DNA from: Vulcanimicrobiota bacterium
Lineage (GTDB): Bacteria > Vulcanimicrobiota > Vulcanimicrobiia > Vulcanimicrobiales > Vulcanimicrobiaceae
NCBI GenBank assembly: GCA_003140855.1
Contig: PLLF01000103.1
Location: 133 to 55,313, forward strand
Length of the DNA stretch: 55,181 bases
Direction: 5' to 3'
Every line of letters begins with the position of its first letter. The stretch's first letter is position 1. The notes below the pieces were generated by a model. That model was not told the DNA's origin. It ran no database searches and saw only the letters and a list, made by a program, of their open reading frames with translations. Below are positions 17,420 through 25,675 of this stretch, piece by piece. The position numbers were made by a program, and so were the translations under genes.

Positions 17420-17711
17420 TTGATTGTAACGCGAACGCCCTTCCGCATAACCCTGGGAGGCGGAGGAACCGACCTGCCCGGCTTTTACCGCAAGCACGGC
17501 GGTTACATTCTCGGACTTGGCATCGACAAGTATATGTACGTCGCCTTGAACCAACGTCTTTCACGCAGAGAGCGCCGGAGGTCACATAATCACGCTGACC
17601 AGAGAGCTGCTTCAGAAGCTGCCGCTCGTGGGCAAGAACCTGGATGCGTTCTCGCTTGACACCGTCAAAATGTTTCACCGGGATGCACTGGCTGCCAACC
17701 TCATCCTGTGA
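17420..17711 (+). pseudogene. hddA: Remnant of a GHMP kinase (heptose-7-phosphate kinase, hddA-like)
   Basis: From a TTG start at 17420, about 45 codons read as a perfect GHMP sugar kinase N-terminus (IVTRTPFRITLGGGGTDLPG, then GGYILGLGIDKYMYVALNQ), as in D-glycero-D-manno-heptose-7-phosphate kinase. The frame then turns into Arg/Ser-rich nonsense. A plus-one reading from about 17558 gives a sensible stretch (HAESAGGHIITLTRELLQ, KLPLVGKNLDAFSLDTV) ending TGA at 17709, which I cannot assign to the kinase. The family is about 330-350 residues, so most of the gene, including the ATP-binding loop, is missing. It looks like a deletion scar that joined two genes. Confidence 0.75.
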
Positions 17712-17778
17712 GATTCTCATTGGAGGGCCGTGGCTAGCAACGCGCAGAAACGAATCTGACGCTTAGGACGCACTTTTT

Positions 17779-18558
17779 ATGGATATTTTGACACCGGCCA
17801 ACAACACCAGCCTGGGCTCGGGCTGGTTTCCGCTCGAAGCATATCGCGCGGAAAGCTTTCGCTGGGTTACCAACGACGCTGAGATCTATGCTGCTGCACT
17901 GCGCAACGTCAAACACTATCTACAAGTCCATCTCGAGCCTGGACCCGGACTGAACCTCAAGCCGTTTGAGTTGCTGATCAAGGAAAAAGACCAAACGTTG
18001 GCCCGCACTACTGTAAAGGGCCGCCAAATGATCTCTGTGGAGATCCCGGCCACCGAGCCGATGGTGCGAAAACTCGTTCTTCACGTTGAAGGCGGAGGGA
18101 GGCCGGCTCCCAACGATGCGCGGTTACTCAATTTCCGCGTTTTCAAAGTAACTTTCATGCCGGCCTTGATCGACGTCCTCGCGCCCGACGCAGGAGCGAA
18201 GCTCGGCTCTGGATGGTATCCGCTTGAAACGTTCAACGGCGAGACGTTTCGCTGGGCCGGGAACGACGCGAAGATCACCCTCAACGCTCCCGGTGAAGCG
18301 AAACAACTGATGCTGGAGATTGAACCTGGACCGGGTGTCAACTCAAAACCGTTTGTGCTGCGAGTCCTAAACGACGCCGGCGTCCAACTCACCGAAGCTA
18401 AAGTCGAAACGCGCCGCGTCGTCGCGATTCAGCTCGACGGCGCGTCTTCGTTGACACTGCATGCCGAGGGGGGCGGGAAGAAAATCGGCTCCGATGATCG
18501 CATCATGAATTTTCGCGTTTTCCAATATTCGCCGGATCTCAAGGCACCTGCGAAGTAG
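17779..18558 (+). CDS. Double GWYP/FRW-domain protein without signal peptide
   Basis: 259 residues holding just two copies of the same domain found in the lipoprotein at 52. Copy 1 has LGSGWFPLEAYRAESFRWV, EPGPGLNLKPFELLI and ARLLNFRVFKV; copy 2 has LGSGWYPLETFNGETFRWAG, EPGPGVNSKPFVLRV and DRIMNFRVF. The ATG start leads straight into the first domain and there is no signal peptide, so this version should be cytoplasmic, unlike the lipoproteins at 52 and 45008. It is a close paralogue of the N-terminal part of the protein at 23557. A short AGGA lies about 13 bases upstream. No catalytic residues stand out; a binding or scaffold role is a guess. Confidence 0.8.
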   Translation: MDILTPANNTSLGSGWFPLEAYRAESFRWVTNDAEIYAAALRNVKHYLQVHLEPGPGLNLKPFELLIKEKDQTLARTTVKGRQMISVEIPATEPMVRKLVLHVEGGGRPAPNDARLLNFRVFKVTFMPALIDVLAPDAGAKLGSGWYPLETFNGETFRWAGNDAKITLNAPGEAKQLMLEIEPGPGVNSKPFVLRVLNDAGVQLTEAKVETRRVVAIQLDGASSLTLHAEGGGKKIGSDDRIMNFRVFQYSPDLKAPAK

Positions 18559-18594
18559 ATTTCAACGGATTGCATTAATAAGAGAGTAATTGCT

Positions 18595-19206
18595 TTGTTG
18601 CCGGCATTTTGCATGATGCTGGCAGCGTGCTCCCACGCTTCGCCTCAAGGCACCCCGAAAAGACTGAACGATTGCGGAAACCTTCTAAACGATTCGCGCA
18701 CCGCCATCTTGGCAGCAGAACGCATTCGCCTGTCGAGACCGGAAGATGCCTACAGGCGTTTTGCCGTATTAGACACCCTGCACGATGTAACGCTTGGCTT
18801 GCGTGGGAACGCGAAGAGCGGCTTTCTTGAGATTGTGGCTACGTTGGAAGCCGTGTGCGGGCGACCGATGGCCGATCGGATGACGATCTACGACCAGTGG
18901 GCCCAACTTCTGCGAGATCGAACCGTAGACGCGGTTCTAACGAAACGGCCGTCGTGTAGAAAATGGTTAGTCTCGGCGATCCGCTACGACATTGCACTAA
19001 ATATGGACGCGGTTTCGAACTTGACGACCCGTTTTGGAATACGCGATCCGGATGTTCGCCACATCGACGCGCTCCTTAATACTTGGGCGAAACAGGAGGG
19101 CATAGCGATCGCACCCCTTGCTGACAAAGCGAAAAGCGAGGACTATCTCAATTCCTCTGCACAAACATATGACCAAGCTTCCGCGACCTCTCCCGCAGAC
19201 TGCTGA
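18595..19206 (+). CDS. Putative lipoprotein, function unknown
   Basis: A 203-residue protein with a lipobox (MMLAAC) followed by a mostly helical region with conserved-looking Cys residues (CGNLL, EAVCGR, RPSCRKW). From the TTG at 18595 the signal is short and lacks a positive N-terminus. Reading the same frame back to an ATT at 18574 gives N-K-R-V-I-A-L-L before it, a textbook lipoprotein signal, so the real start may be that ATT or the start codon may have been altered. The end overlaps the FkbM gene by 38 bases. I do not recognise the domain. Confidence 0.68.
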   Translation: MLPAFCMMLAACSHASPQGTPKRLNDCGNLLNDSRTAILAAERIRLSRPEDAYRRFAVLDTLHDVTLGLRGNAKSGFLEIVATLEAVCGRPMADRMTIYDQWAQLLRDRTVDAVLTKRPSCRKWLVSAIRYDIALNMDAVSNLTTRFGIRDPDVRHIDALLNTWAKQEGIAIAPLADKAKSEDYLNSSAQTYDQASATSPADC

Positions 19207-20530
19207 TCCCCAAGTGCAAAAACTCCTACGCAGGTTTAGGTTCTCGCTCGACGGCAACCCGATCTATTTTCGGACCGATACGACGGATAGAGAAGTATTC
19301 AACGACATATTCGTGCGCGAGGAGTATGGTTGCGCCGGGGAAGATATCCGCGAGCCTAGACTGATCGTCGATTGCGGCGCTTACACAGGCTATTCGACAC
19401 TGTTCTTTCTGGAGAAATACAAGAATGCTCATGTGATCGCGGTCGAGCCCGATCCGGAGAATTTTGAACTCTGCCGGCTGAACTTAGAACCTTACACAAA
19501 TCGCGTGACCTTGGTCGAAGCTGCAATTTGGTCCGACGACAGCGAACTGGCCTTACACCGGGGGGAACTGGCAGACGGCCGGGAGTGGGCCACAATGGTT
19601 CAGCCTGCGAAAAACGATGAATCACCCGACGTAAAAGGCATAGACCTGGGAACCTTGCTGCGCGACTCCGGTTTTACGGAGATTGATTTGCTCAAAATGA
19701 ACATTGAGTGTTCCGAGCGCGAAGTGTTTTCGAAAAACTATAGCAAGTGGCTACCGTACGTAAAGAACATGATCGTGCAGCTGCACGACGAGCACGCCGA
19801 AGAAGCGTTCTTTAAAGCAATGCTCGATTACGGCTTCTTATTCAGGCGGCCCCCTACACTTGTTGCATGCACCGAAATCTCGCCAAGAGCGCCTGAACCC
19901 ACCCCGGGTGGGAAGCTTTCCGCGAAGGATAACCAGCTTTCAAACGGCGATTTTGAAGAAATCAGGGTTGCACCGGCGCAAATAGTTCCGGGAGCTTGGA
20001 TCGCCGGATCGAGCGACATCGCTTTAGATTGGCGCGTAATCGTTTCCGATCCGCAGTTCTCGGTGGCACTGGCCGTGCGAACCGGCCGTCAGCTCTCGGG
20101 AGAAAACGCTCTCCTCATACGAGTGATTGAGGATCAGGCGGTCTTGCAAGGCACTGCGCCGTACGCCGCCATCGAGAACACAACCGTACTGTTTCCGAAA
20201 CCGAATGAACGCTGGATGATTCGGGCTGCAGTCAAGTCTTCCGGCGCCACGGCAAGCCTAACCCGGGGTGCCTACCTTTTCCTGAGACTCTATTATGACG
20301 ATGGGAGCTCAACGGATTTGCGCACCGAACCGCTTATGGAACTGACCGAGGACTATGTAGAAAGAGGCGGCGTCGTGCAGATCCCGCAAGCTCCGCCTGG
20401 CCGGATTTTGGAACGCGCCACGTTGTGGCTCTACGTTTGGATCGCCAATCCTGGTTTGGAAGCGATCCCAGCAGCGGCATTCGCGCCGTGGGAGGTCCTA
20501 TTTGACGACGTTGTTTGCTCAAAAATCTGA
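19169..20530 (+). CDS. FkbM family methyltransferase with C-terminal jelly-roll-like domain
   Basis: 453 residues from the ATG at 19169. Residues about 30-240 are an FkbM-type SAM methyltransferase: LIVDCGAYTGYSTLFFLEK, VIAVEPDPENFELC, and LLKMNIECSEREVF in place of the usual DVEG motif. FkbM enzymes O-methylate sugars and polyketides. Residues about 270-453 are an added beta-rich domain with the opening NGDFE seen in galactose-binding-like modules and the end APWEVLFDDVV. It probably methylates a sugar of the surface glycan, the extra domain holding the substrate. It overlaps its neighbours at both ends (38 and 29 bases), so it belongs to one operon with them. Confidence 0.8.
   Translation: MTKLPRPLPQTADPQVQKLLRRFRFSLDGNPIYFRTDTTDREVFNDIFVREEYGCAGEDIREPRLIVDCGAYTGYSTLFFLEKYKNAHVIAVEPDPENFELCRLNLEPYTNRVTLVEAAIWSDDSELALHRGELADGREWATMVQPAKNDESPDVKGIDLGTLLRDSGFTEIDLLKMNIECSEREVFSKNYSKWLPYVKNMIVQLHDEHAEEAFFKAMLDYGFLFRRPPTLVACTEISPRAPEPTPGGKLSAKDNQLSNGDFEEIRVAPAQIVPGAWIAGSSDIALDWRVIVSDPQFSVALAVRTGRQLSGENALLIRVIEDQAVLQGTAPYAAIENTTVLFPKPNERWMIRAAVKSSGATASLTRGAYLFLRLYYDDGSSTDLRTEPLMELTEDYVERGGVVQIPQAPPGRILERATLWLYVWIANPGLEAIPAAAFAPWEVLFDDVVCSKI
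20490..20494 (+). promoter_or_regulatory. Ribosome binding site supporting a TTG start
   Basis: A GGGAGG run lies about seven bases before the TTG at 20502, inside the end of the FkbM gene. It supports that TTG as the aminotransferase start. Confidence 0.5.
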
Positions 20531-21695
20531 CGTCCCTTACACTCGGCAGCATATCGATGCCGACGACATTGCGGCGGTGACGACCGTTCTTCGTTCGGAC
20601 TGGCTGACGACCGGTCCGAAGATTGATGAATTCGAGGAGCACGTAGCAGCGTACTGCGGCACGAAATTCACGGTCGCAGTTTCCAGCGCGACTGCAGGGC
20701 TGCACGCCGCGTTGCGCGCGCTTGGGGTCGGACCCGGCGACCGGGTTTGGACTTCGCCAAACAGTTTCGTGGCGTCGGCCAATTGCGCATTATACTGCGG
20801 CGCAACCGTCGACTTCGTCGATATCGATCCAACCACGTACAACCTCAGCGCGCACGAACTCGACAAGAAACTTGCAGCTGCCGAGAAGACCCGCAGTCTG
20901 CCCAAAGCGATCGTAACGGTCCACTACGGCGGACAGCCGTGCGATCTGGAAGCGATCGCTGCTTTGACGCAACCGCATGGCATCCACGTCATCGAAGACG
21001 CGTCGCACGCGCTCGGCGCCACATATCGTGGCGAGCCGGTCGGCGCGTGCCGCTTCTCGGATGCGACGATCTTCAGCTTTCAGGCAACGAAGAGCATTGC
21101 AGCCGGCGAGGGAGGCATGGTAGCGACCAATCGCGAGGAGATCGCGAACGGCGTCCGGCTTTTTCGCGGACACGGGATAACGCGAGAGCCTCAGCACATG
21201 ACTGCTGTGCACAAGGACGAGCCCTGGCGCTACGAGCAGATCGACCTCGGCTTCAACTATCGCATGACAGACATCCAGGCAGCGCTCGCGTCGAGCCAGC
21301 TCGCCAAACTCGATGCTTTCGTGCGGCGTCGCCGCGAACTAGCGGCGCGATACGACGAAGCGTTCGAGAACGTCACGCTGCAGCTGCCGCACCGCGATAC
21401 GAAGAGCGCCTCAGCCTGGCATCTCTATCCGATTCACGTCTTGGGAAACGATCGCAAAAGACTTCGGCGGCATCTCTATGACGAGCTCTCACGGCATGGG
21501 ATACAGAGCCAGGTTCATTTCATGCCGATTCACACCCAGCCGTATTATCGGCGGCTCGGTTTTCGGGACGGCGACTTTCCAGCGGCTGAACGTTATTACC
21601 AGGGCGCTCTGAGCTTACCGTTGTTTTTCGACCTTGAAGAGACCGACCAAGATCGAGTCATTGATGTCGTGCGCAGCGTTGTGGTGCGGCGGTGA
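20502..21695 (+). CDS. DegT/DnrJ/EryC1 sugar aminotransferase (PseC-like)
   Basis: A 397-residue PLP enzyme of the sugar aminotransferase family. It starts VPYTRQHIDADDIAAV and SDWLTTGPKIDEFE, typical of PseC-type UDP-4-keto-6-deoxy-HexNAc transaminases. The cofactor region is VIEDASHALGA and SFQATKSIAAGEGGM, where Lys forms the Schiff base. The TTG start has a good ribosome site and overlaps the FkbM gene. The likely substrate is the 4-keto sugar made by the dehydratase at 14954, giving a 4-amino-6-deoxy sugar; PglE-type activity is equally possible. It is a distant paralogue of the aminotransferase at 26270. Confidence 0.85.
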   Translation: MTTLFAQKSDVPYTRQHIDADDIAAVTTVLRSDWLTTGPKIDEFEEHVAAYCGTKFTVAVSSATAGLHAALRALGVGPGDRVWTSPNSFVASANCALYCGATVDFVDIDPTTYNLSAHELDKKLAAAEKTRSLPKAIVTVHYGGQPCDLEAIAALTQPHGIHVIEDASHALGATYRGEPVGACRFSDATIFSFQATKSIAAGEGGMVATNREEIANGVRLFRGHGITREPQHMTAVHKDEPWRYEQIDLGFNYRMTDIQAALASSQLAKLDAFVRRRRELAARYDEAFENVTLQLPHRDTKSASAWHLYPIHVLGNDRKRLRRHLYDELSRHGIQSQVHFMPIHTQPYYRRLGFRDGDFPAAERYYQGALSLPLFFDLEETDQDRVIDVVRSVVVRR

Positions 21696-21699
21696 TGTG

Positions 21700-22005
21700 A
21701 TGGCCACCCTGGGACGAGTCGAAAGCCAAATCGAGCGCTTAGAAGGCTTCAGGGTCGCGTTCGTGACCCTCGAGGGCCGGAACCTCCGAGGCGATCGCAT
21801 CGGGATCCCCGGTTATTCGGGGCGTTTTGAAAACAGAGCTCCGGGCCGGATGACGGTCGAGCGCTGGAAGAAGGGGCGTTTTCATCAGGTCTATCCGGGG
21901 TTCACGGTGGAGGTGCTGCTTGGCGATGGAGCCCGTGCTCGAGGAAACACCCGGCTGGGGACGGTTCGCAACTCCTACTTCCTTAAGAGAGTTAACCGTA
22001 CGTAA
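21700..22005 (+). CDS. Small conserved-looking protein, function unknown
   Basis: 101 residues from an ATG four bases after the aminotransferase stop, so probably cotranscribed. The composition is that of a real protein: an N-terminal helix (LGRVESQIERLEGFRV), then alternating strands (AFVTLEGRNLRGD, IPGYSGRF) and a basic segment (MTVERWKKGRFHQVYPGF). No signal peptide, membrane segment or known motif. The small size and basic charge would fit an accessory or nucleic-acid-binding protein, but I cannot assign it. Confidence 0.6.
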   Translation: MATLGRVESQIERLEGFRVAFVTLEGRNLRGDRIGIPGYSGRFENRAPGRMTVERWKKGRFHQVYPGFTVEVLLGDGARARGNTRLGTVRNSYFLKRVNRT

Positions 22006-22120
22006 GGGATGGCTTAGCACGAGCGTGCGGCGGTCGAACCAGGCTTCTGAGGGGTAGGAGCTCACCAGAGGAACACCGTAGCCAAATCCACACAATCGAG
22101 ACGAAATCACAGGAAACCCT

Positions 22121-22126
22121 GAGGAG
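22121..22126 (+). promoter_or_regulatory. Strong ribosome binding site
   Basis: GAGGAG lies seven bases before the ATG at 22134 and decides that start over the TTG directly in front of it at 22131. Confidence 0.6.
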
Positions 22127-22133
22127 CCAATTG

Positions 22134-23429
22134 ATGCGGCCATCGTTGCTTAATGCCCTGCGCTTTTTTGCTTTCATCGGCGCCACCGCACTCCTGACCG
22201 CGTGCGGCGGCGGAAATGCCGGCACGATTCCCGCCGCGGCGCCCAATGGCATTTCGCCGCTGAGCACGGGCATAATGGGTAGCGCATCGTCGCTTGTTGC
22301 GACGCCCGCTCCGGCACCGGTAATAAACGAATACCCGACGTTAACTGCCGGCTCCGGGCCGGTGGTGATCACCACGGGTCCGGATGGCGCTCTCTGGTTC
22401 ACCGAAGGGAACGTCGATAAAATCGGACGCATGACGACGGCGGGAGTCAACACCAACGAGTTTTCTGACGGTTCCCCTGGGTCATTTCCTAACGGAATAG
22501 CGCTCGGGCCCGACAACCGGCTATGGTTCACTGAGTACAGCACGAACCAAATCGGTGCCATGACGACGACTGGAACGGTTCAACAGTACAGCGGGCTGAC
22601 CGGCTCAAATCCGGCCTTCATCGTAAAAGGCTCCGACAACGCCATGTGGTTCACGGAGTTCAGCAACGGCGGCGCCGGCAAGATCGGACGAATAACTACG
22701 TCGGGAGTTCTGCATGAATCCGGCGACGGCAGCGGTCCTTGGGACATAACCTCAGGTCCCGACGGCGCTCTTTGGTTTGCCGAGTCTAACTCCAGCTCCA
22801 TTGGGCGCATGGCAATCACCGGCACCTTGATTGCGCAGTATCCGACTGGTCAGCCCTTTCCGTACAACATAGCCGTGGGGCCGGATGGGGCTGTTTGGTT
22901 CACGGAATGCGCCACGTTTGGCAATCCTAGCTCCACGAAGGTCGATAGCATCGGCCGCGTGACCCTCGCCGGGACGGTAACGGAGTATCCGGTAAAAACG
23001 CAAGGCTCCTGTCCGAATGGAATCACCGCCGGACCCGACGGCAACATGTGGTTTGTAGAGAACGGCTATCTTCTTGGTCCGCCGGGCGCCAGCGCTGTCG
23101 GCAAAATTACGATGACGGGAGCGGTGACCGAATACCCGTTGGCCAATCCGACGGCGGGCCCCATGTACATCACGAAGGGGCCAGACGGCAACCTCTGGTT
23201 TACTGAAAACTCCGCCAGCAAGATCGGCGAGGTTGTATTCCCCAGCGCATCGGGTTCGGGTTCCGGCTCGGATTGCAGCGGCAAGAACGACAACAACAAC
23301 CATAATAACGACAACAAAAACGGCAAGAACGACAAGTGCTCCGGTGACAAGGACGCCAAACACGGCGACAACAACCAGGATGGTAAGAACGGGGACGGCA
23401 ACAATAATCAGCAGTGCTGTAATCACTAA
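22134..23429 (+). CDS. Vgb-like beta-propeller lipoprotein with Asn/Asp/Lys-rich tail
   Basis: 431 residues. A signal peptide ends in a lipobox (LLTACGGG). Residues about 65-370 carry a run of repeats of the form GPDGALWFTE/ IGRMTT, the pattern of virginiamycin B lyase-like propellers, about seven blades. The Vgb family is named for a streptogramin lyase but most members are uncharacterised exported propellers, so resistance should not be assumed. The last 60 residues are low complexity: SGSGSGSDCSG then Asn, Asp, Lys, His and Gly, ending QQCCNH, which might bind metal or glycan. A perfect hairpin terminator follows. The gene sits at the end of a plus-strand run but has its own strong ribosome site. 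Confidence 0.82.
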   Translation: MRPSLLNALRFFAFIGATALLTACGGGNAGTIPAAAPNGISPLSTGIMGSASSLVATPAPAPVINEYPTLTAGSGPVVITTGPDGALWFTEGNVDKIGRMTTAGVNTNEFSDGSPGSFPNGIALGPDNRLWFTEYSTNQIGAMTTTGTVQQYSGLTGSNPAFIVKGSDNAMWFTEFSNGGAGKIGRITTSGVLHESGDGSGPWDITSGPDGALWFAESNSSSIGRMAITGTLIAQYPTGQPFPYNIAVGPDGAVWFTECATFGNPSSTKVDSIGRVTLAGTVTEYPVKTQGSCPNGITAGPDGNMWFVENGYLLGPPGASAVGKITMTGAVTEYPLANPTAGPMYITKGPDGNLWFTENSASKIGEVVFPSASGSGSGSDCSGKNDNNNHNNDNKNGKNDKCSGDKDAKHGDNNQDGKNGDGNNNQQCCNH

Positions 23430-23446
23430 CAACCTAGCATACCCCT

Positions 23447-23480
23447 AAAAAACGGCGGGCCCGAAAGGGCCCGCCGTTTT
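23447..23480 (+). terminator. Rho-independent terminator
   Basis: A perfect 12-base-pair stem (AACGGCGGGCCC, GAAA loop, GGGCCCGCCGTT) flanked by A-rich and T-rich ends, 17 bases after the stop of the propeller lipoprotein. The A/T flanks extend the pairing to 14 pairs, and it could act in both directions. Confidence 0.92.
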
Positions 23481-23556
23481 CATAACAGTACGCAGGTTCG
23501 CGTGAGTCACTTCGCAGAACGTTTCGACTTGTTCCACCAGAAGGACCCTCGGCTCA

Positions 23557-24516
23557 TTGGACATCCTCGCGCCCGCTAACAATATCGCTTTGGGAAACGG
23601 CTGGTTTCCGCTTGAGATCTACGGCGATGAGAATTTCCGTTGGGTTTCTAGTGCCGCCGAAGTCTACGTCGCAGCGTTCAGAAACATCAAGCATTACCTG
23701 CAGATTTACCTTGAACCCGGGCCCAGTCTGGACTTCAAACCCTTCGAGTTGCTCGTCACCGAAAACGATGAACCCGTTGCGCGGGCGATGATCAAGGGGC
23801 GGCAAATGATCTCGATCGAGCTGCCGCCAAGCGAGCCCACGATTCGCAAGCTCGTGCTGCATGCGGAAGGCAACAACAAGCCGGCCTCCAAGGATACTCG
23901 CGTGCTGAACTTCCGAGTCTTCAAGCTAAATTTTGTGCAAGCGATTATCGACATTCTGCCGCCTGGGTTGAGCGCGCAGCCCGGTTCCGGCTGGTATCCG
24001 TTGGAAACTTTCAACAGTGAAACGTTTCGCTGGGCCAGCAATGATGCGAAGATTGAGATCACTGATCGGGCAGACGTAAAGATGCTGCTGCTCGAGATCG
24101 AGCCGGGGCCGGGCGACCGCGATTGCGGCTTCAATGTCGAAGCCGAATATTTTCAGTGGCTCGCCAAGTTTGGTCAATTGGTGGTCGCGCGTATCAGTGA
24201 CGCACAAGATGCGACAGTGGCTCTAGGGTACTGCGTGCCGGAAACATACGAGCTCGTCTTTGTAACCTTGAAGCGGCGGCACGGTATTGAGTACCGCAAG
24301 TATGGATTGGGTAACGCGCTTTTCTTCATGCTTTTCGATCACATCTATCAGCAGGGTTTGCTGACCCCGCTCAATCTCCGTTCCAGGCTCCGCGATGTGC
24401 CGAACGTCCGCCGGCACAATGCGATTTGGAATCCGATACAGATGTTCAAACCGCGACTTGAATTCGTCAACTTGGAGGCCCGCCAATCGGTGATCGACCG
24501 TTTCGGGGGCAAATGA
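23557..24516 (+). CDS. GWYP/FRW-domain protein fused to a GNAT-like tail
   Basis: 319 residues from a TTG start. The first 185 residues parallel the protein at 17779 closely (DILAPANN versus DILTPANN, RNIKHYLQIYLEPGP, then GSGWYPLETFNSETFRWAS). Midway through the second domain, right after EIEPGPG, similarity stops and an unrelated 130-residue sequence begins. It includes FNVEAEYFQWLAKFGQLVVA, an Arg/Gly-rich turn (HGIEYRKYGLGNALFFMLFD) like the acyl-CoA loop of GNAT acetyltransferases, and a His/Arg-rich end. So this is a fusion, probably by deletion, of a truncated second domain with the C-terminal part of an acetyltransferase-like gene. Whether it still works is unclear. A GGA-containing ribosome site is about 11 bases upstream. 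Confidence 0.72.
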   Translation: MDILAPANNIALGNGWFPLEIYGDENFRWVSSAAEVYVAAFRNIKHYLQIYLEPGPSLDFKPFELLVTENDEPVARAMIKGRQMISIELPPSEPTIRKLVLHAEGNNKPASKDTRVLNFRVFKLNFVQAIIDILPPGLSAQPGSGWYPLETFNSETFRWASNDAKIEITDRADVKMLLLEIEPGPGDRDCGFNVEAEYFQWLAKFGQLVVARISDAQDATVALGYCVPETYELVFVTLKRRHGIEYRKYGLGNALFFMLFDHIYQQGLLTPLNLRSRLRDVPNVRRHNAIWNPIQMFKPRLEFVNLEARQSVIDRFGGK

Positions 24517-24593
24517 TAGAAACGGGCCTAGGGAATCGAACACGTCTTTCCGCCTTCGGGCGATTTTCCTAACCGATAGACGATGGCGCAATA

Positions 24594-25211
24594 ATGGGCT
24601 CCCCGGAACGCGATATCATGCGAATCGGCCAGATCGATGTGGTATATAGCTCTCACTTAAAGGGCGGCGGGGAAACATTCGGTCAAGACTTCGTTCGGTT
24701 CATATCGGAATATCATCACCCAGTGGATCGCCTCTTAGAATGGTGTTCCGGGCCGGGTTTTATAGGATTCGCACTTCTTACACACGGTTTGTGTCGCGAA
24801 CTGGATCTATTAGACATCAACCCCGAAGCGATCGCCGCATGCGATGAGACTATCCGGCGTAATCACTTAACCAATGTTCGTGCCTCCGTTTCAGATTGCT
24901 TCGATTCGGCGCCCAAGGTCGCGTGGAATCTGATCGTCGCTAACCCCCCGCACTCGGGAACAGACGAGGACTGGGGAGGGTTGAAGCTTATCTACCAGGA
25001 TCCCGATTGGAAAATCCATCAGAAATTTTACCGCCAAGTACGATCCTTCTTGGCGCCGGATGGTTTGATCATCATGCAGGAGAACGCGTTACTATCACAG
25101 GCGTCCGACTTTGTGAGCATGATTGAACACAGCGGACTGCGCGTTGTGGACAATCTGTTCGCACAGAGCGATGACCCGATGTATTATTTGGTCAGCGCGC
25201 CGGCTCAGTAG
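24594..25211 (+). CDS. Class I methyltransferase with NPPH motif
   Basis: 205 residues. LLEWCSGPGFIGFALLTHG is motif I, LDLLDINPEAIAAC motif II, and LIVANPPHSG is an (N/D)PP(Y/H)-type motif IV, seen in methyltransferases that modify nitrogen in proteins, nucleic acids or small molecules. In a glycan locus it may N-methylate an amino sugar, but an RNA or protein target cannot be excluded. An ATG at 24618 is an alternative start. About 80 bases of non-coding sequence separate it from the fusion gene. Confidence 0.75.
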   Translation: MGSPERDIMRIGQIDVVYSSHLKGGGETFGQDFVRFISEYHHPVDRLLEWCSGPGFIGFALLTHGLCRELDLLDINPEAIAACDETIRRNHLTNVRASVSDCFDSAPKVAWNLIVANPPHSGTDEDWGGLKLIYQDPDWKIHQKFYRQVRSFLAPDGLIIMQENALLSQASDFVSMIEHSGLRVVDNLFAQSDDPMYYLVSAPAQ

Positions 25212-25675
25212 TTACGTGCTTCATGGCGATGTGACTTGAAATCGCCCGTTGACGACGCGAAGGCGTAAGCTAGAGTTTAGCGAGGAGCTTGGCCGCGAGT
25301 TTGTTTTTTTTCAGCGGACCCTCATGCGCCTGAGTCTCGGGTATTTCGTGGTAGCGCCAACGGGAATCGAATCGGTCAAGTAAGGGTTACTGAGGGTCAC
25401 CATAGGCTTCCGACGAGCGTGAGATCGAGGCTTTGTGGTCGCGCTGAGTCACGACTGGACGCTGGCGGTTGCAGCCGACTGCAACCAAACTGCAACCGTT
25501 TCTCGGTGCGCCACTTTCGTCAAAACACCGCGCACGAGCGGCATACGGAAAGCACGGTCAAGAGCGATGCTCACGGCGGTCGTCGGGCGAGAGTAACCTA
25601 TACCATCCGACACGCGTTAGAGACCAAGCTTAGCAGGGATCCTCAACGGCGCTCGGCAAGCCGAAAACTGCGCGT
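25212..25675 (+). other. Gene-free stretch of 464 bases
   Basis: No convincing gene. It contains a T-run near 25303, a degenerate direct repeat of TGCAACC near 25480-25500 and, on the minus strand near 25350-25375, a stretch that only looks like a tRNA 3' end. The one longer plus-strand reading frame is Arg-rich and does not resemble a protein. It precedes a decayed flippase gene and may itself be debris from the same loss. Confidence 0.5.

Noticed and set aside
23281-23425. CRISPR-like or tandem repeat in the AAC/GAC/AAG-rich DNA
   Set aside because: No regular spacing or conserved unit; it encodes the low-complexity tail of the lipoprotein.
22134-23429. Streptogramin resistance (virginiamycin B lyase)
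   Set aside because: Only the propeller repeat pattern matches; it is a lipoprotein with an unrelated tail, so a resistance claim is not supported.
25345-25445. tRNA-like 3' end on the minus strand (TTCGATTCCC ... GGCGCTACCA)
   Set aside because: The T-stem has mismatches, the acceptor partner is imperfect and about 15 bases too far away, and no D or anticodon arm could be drawn.
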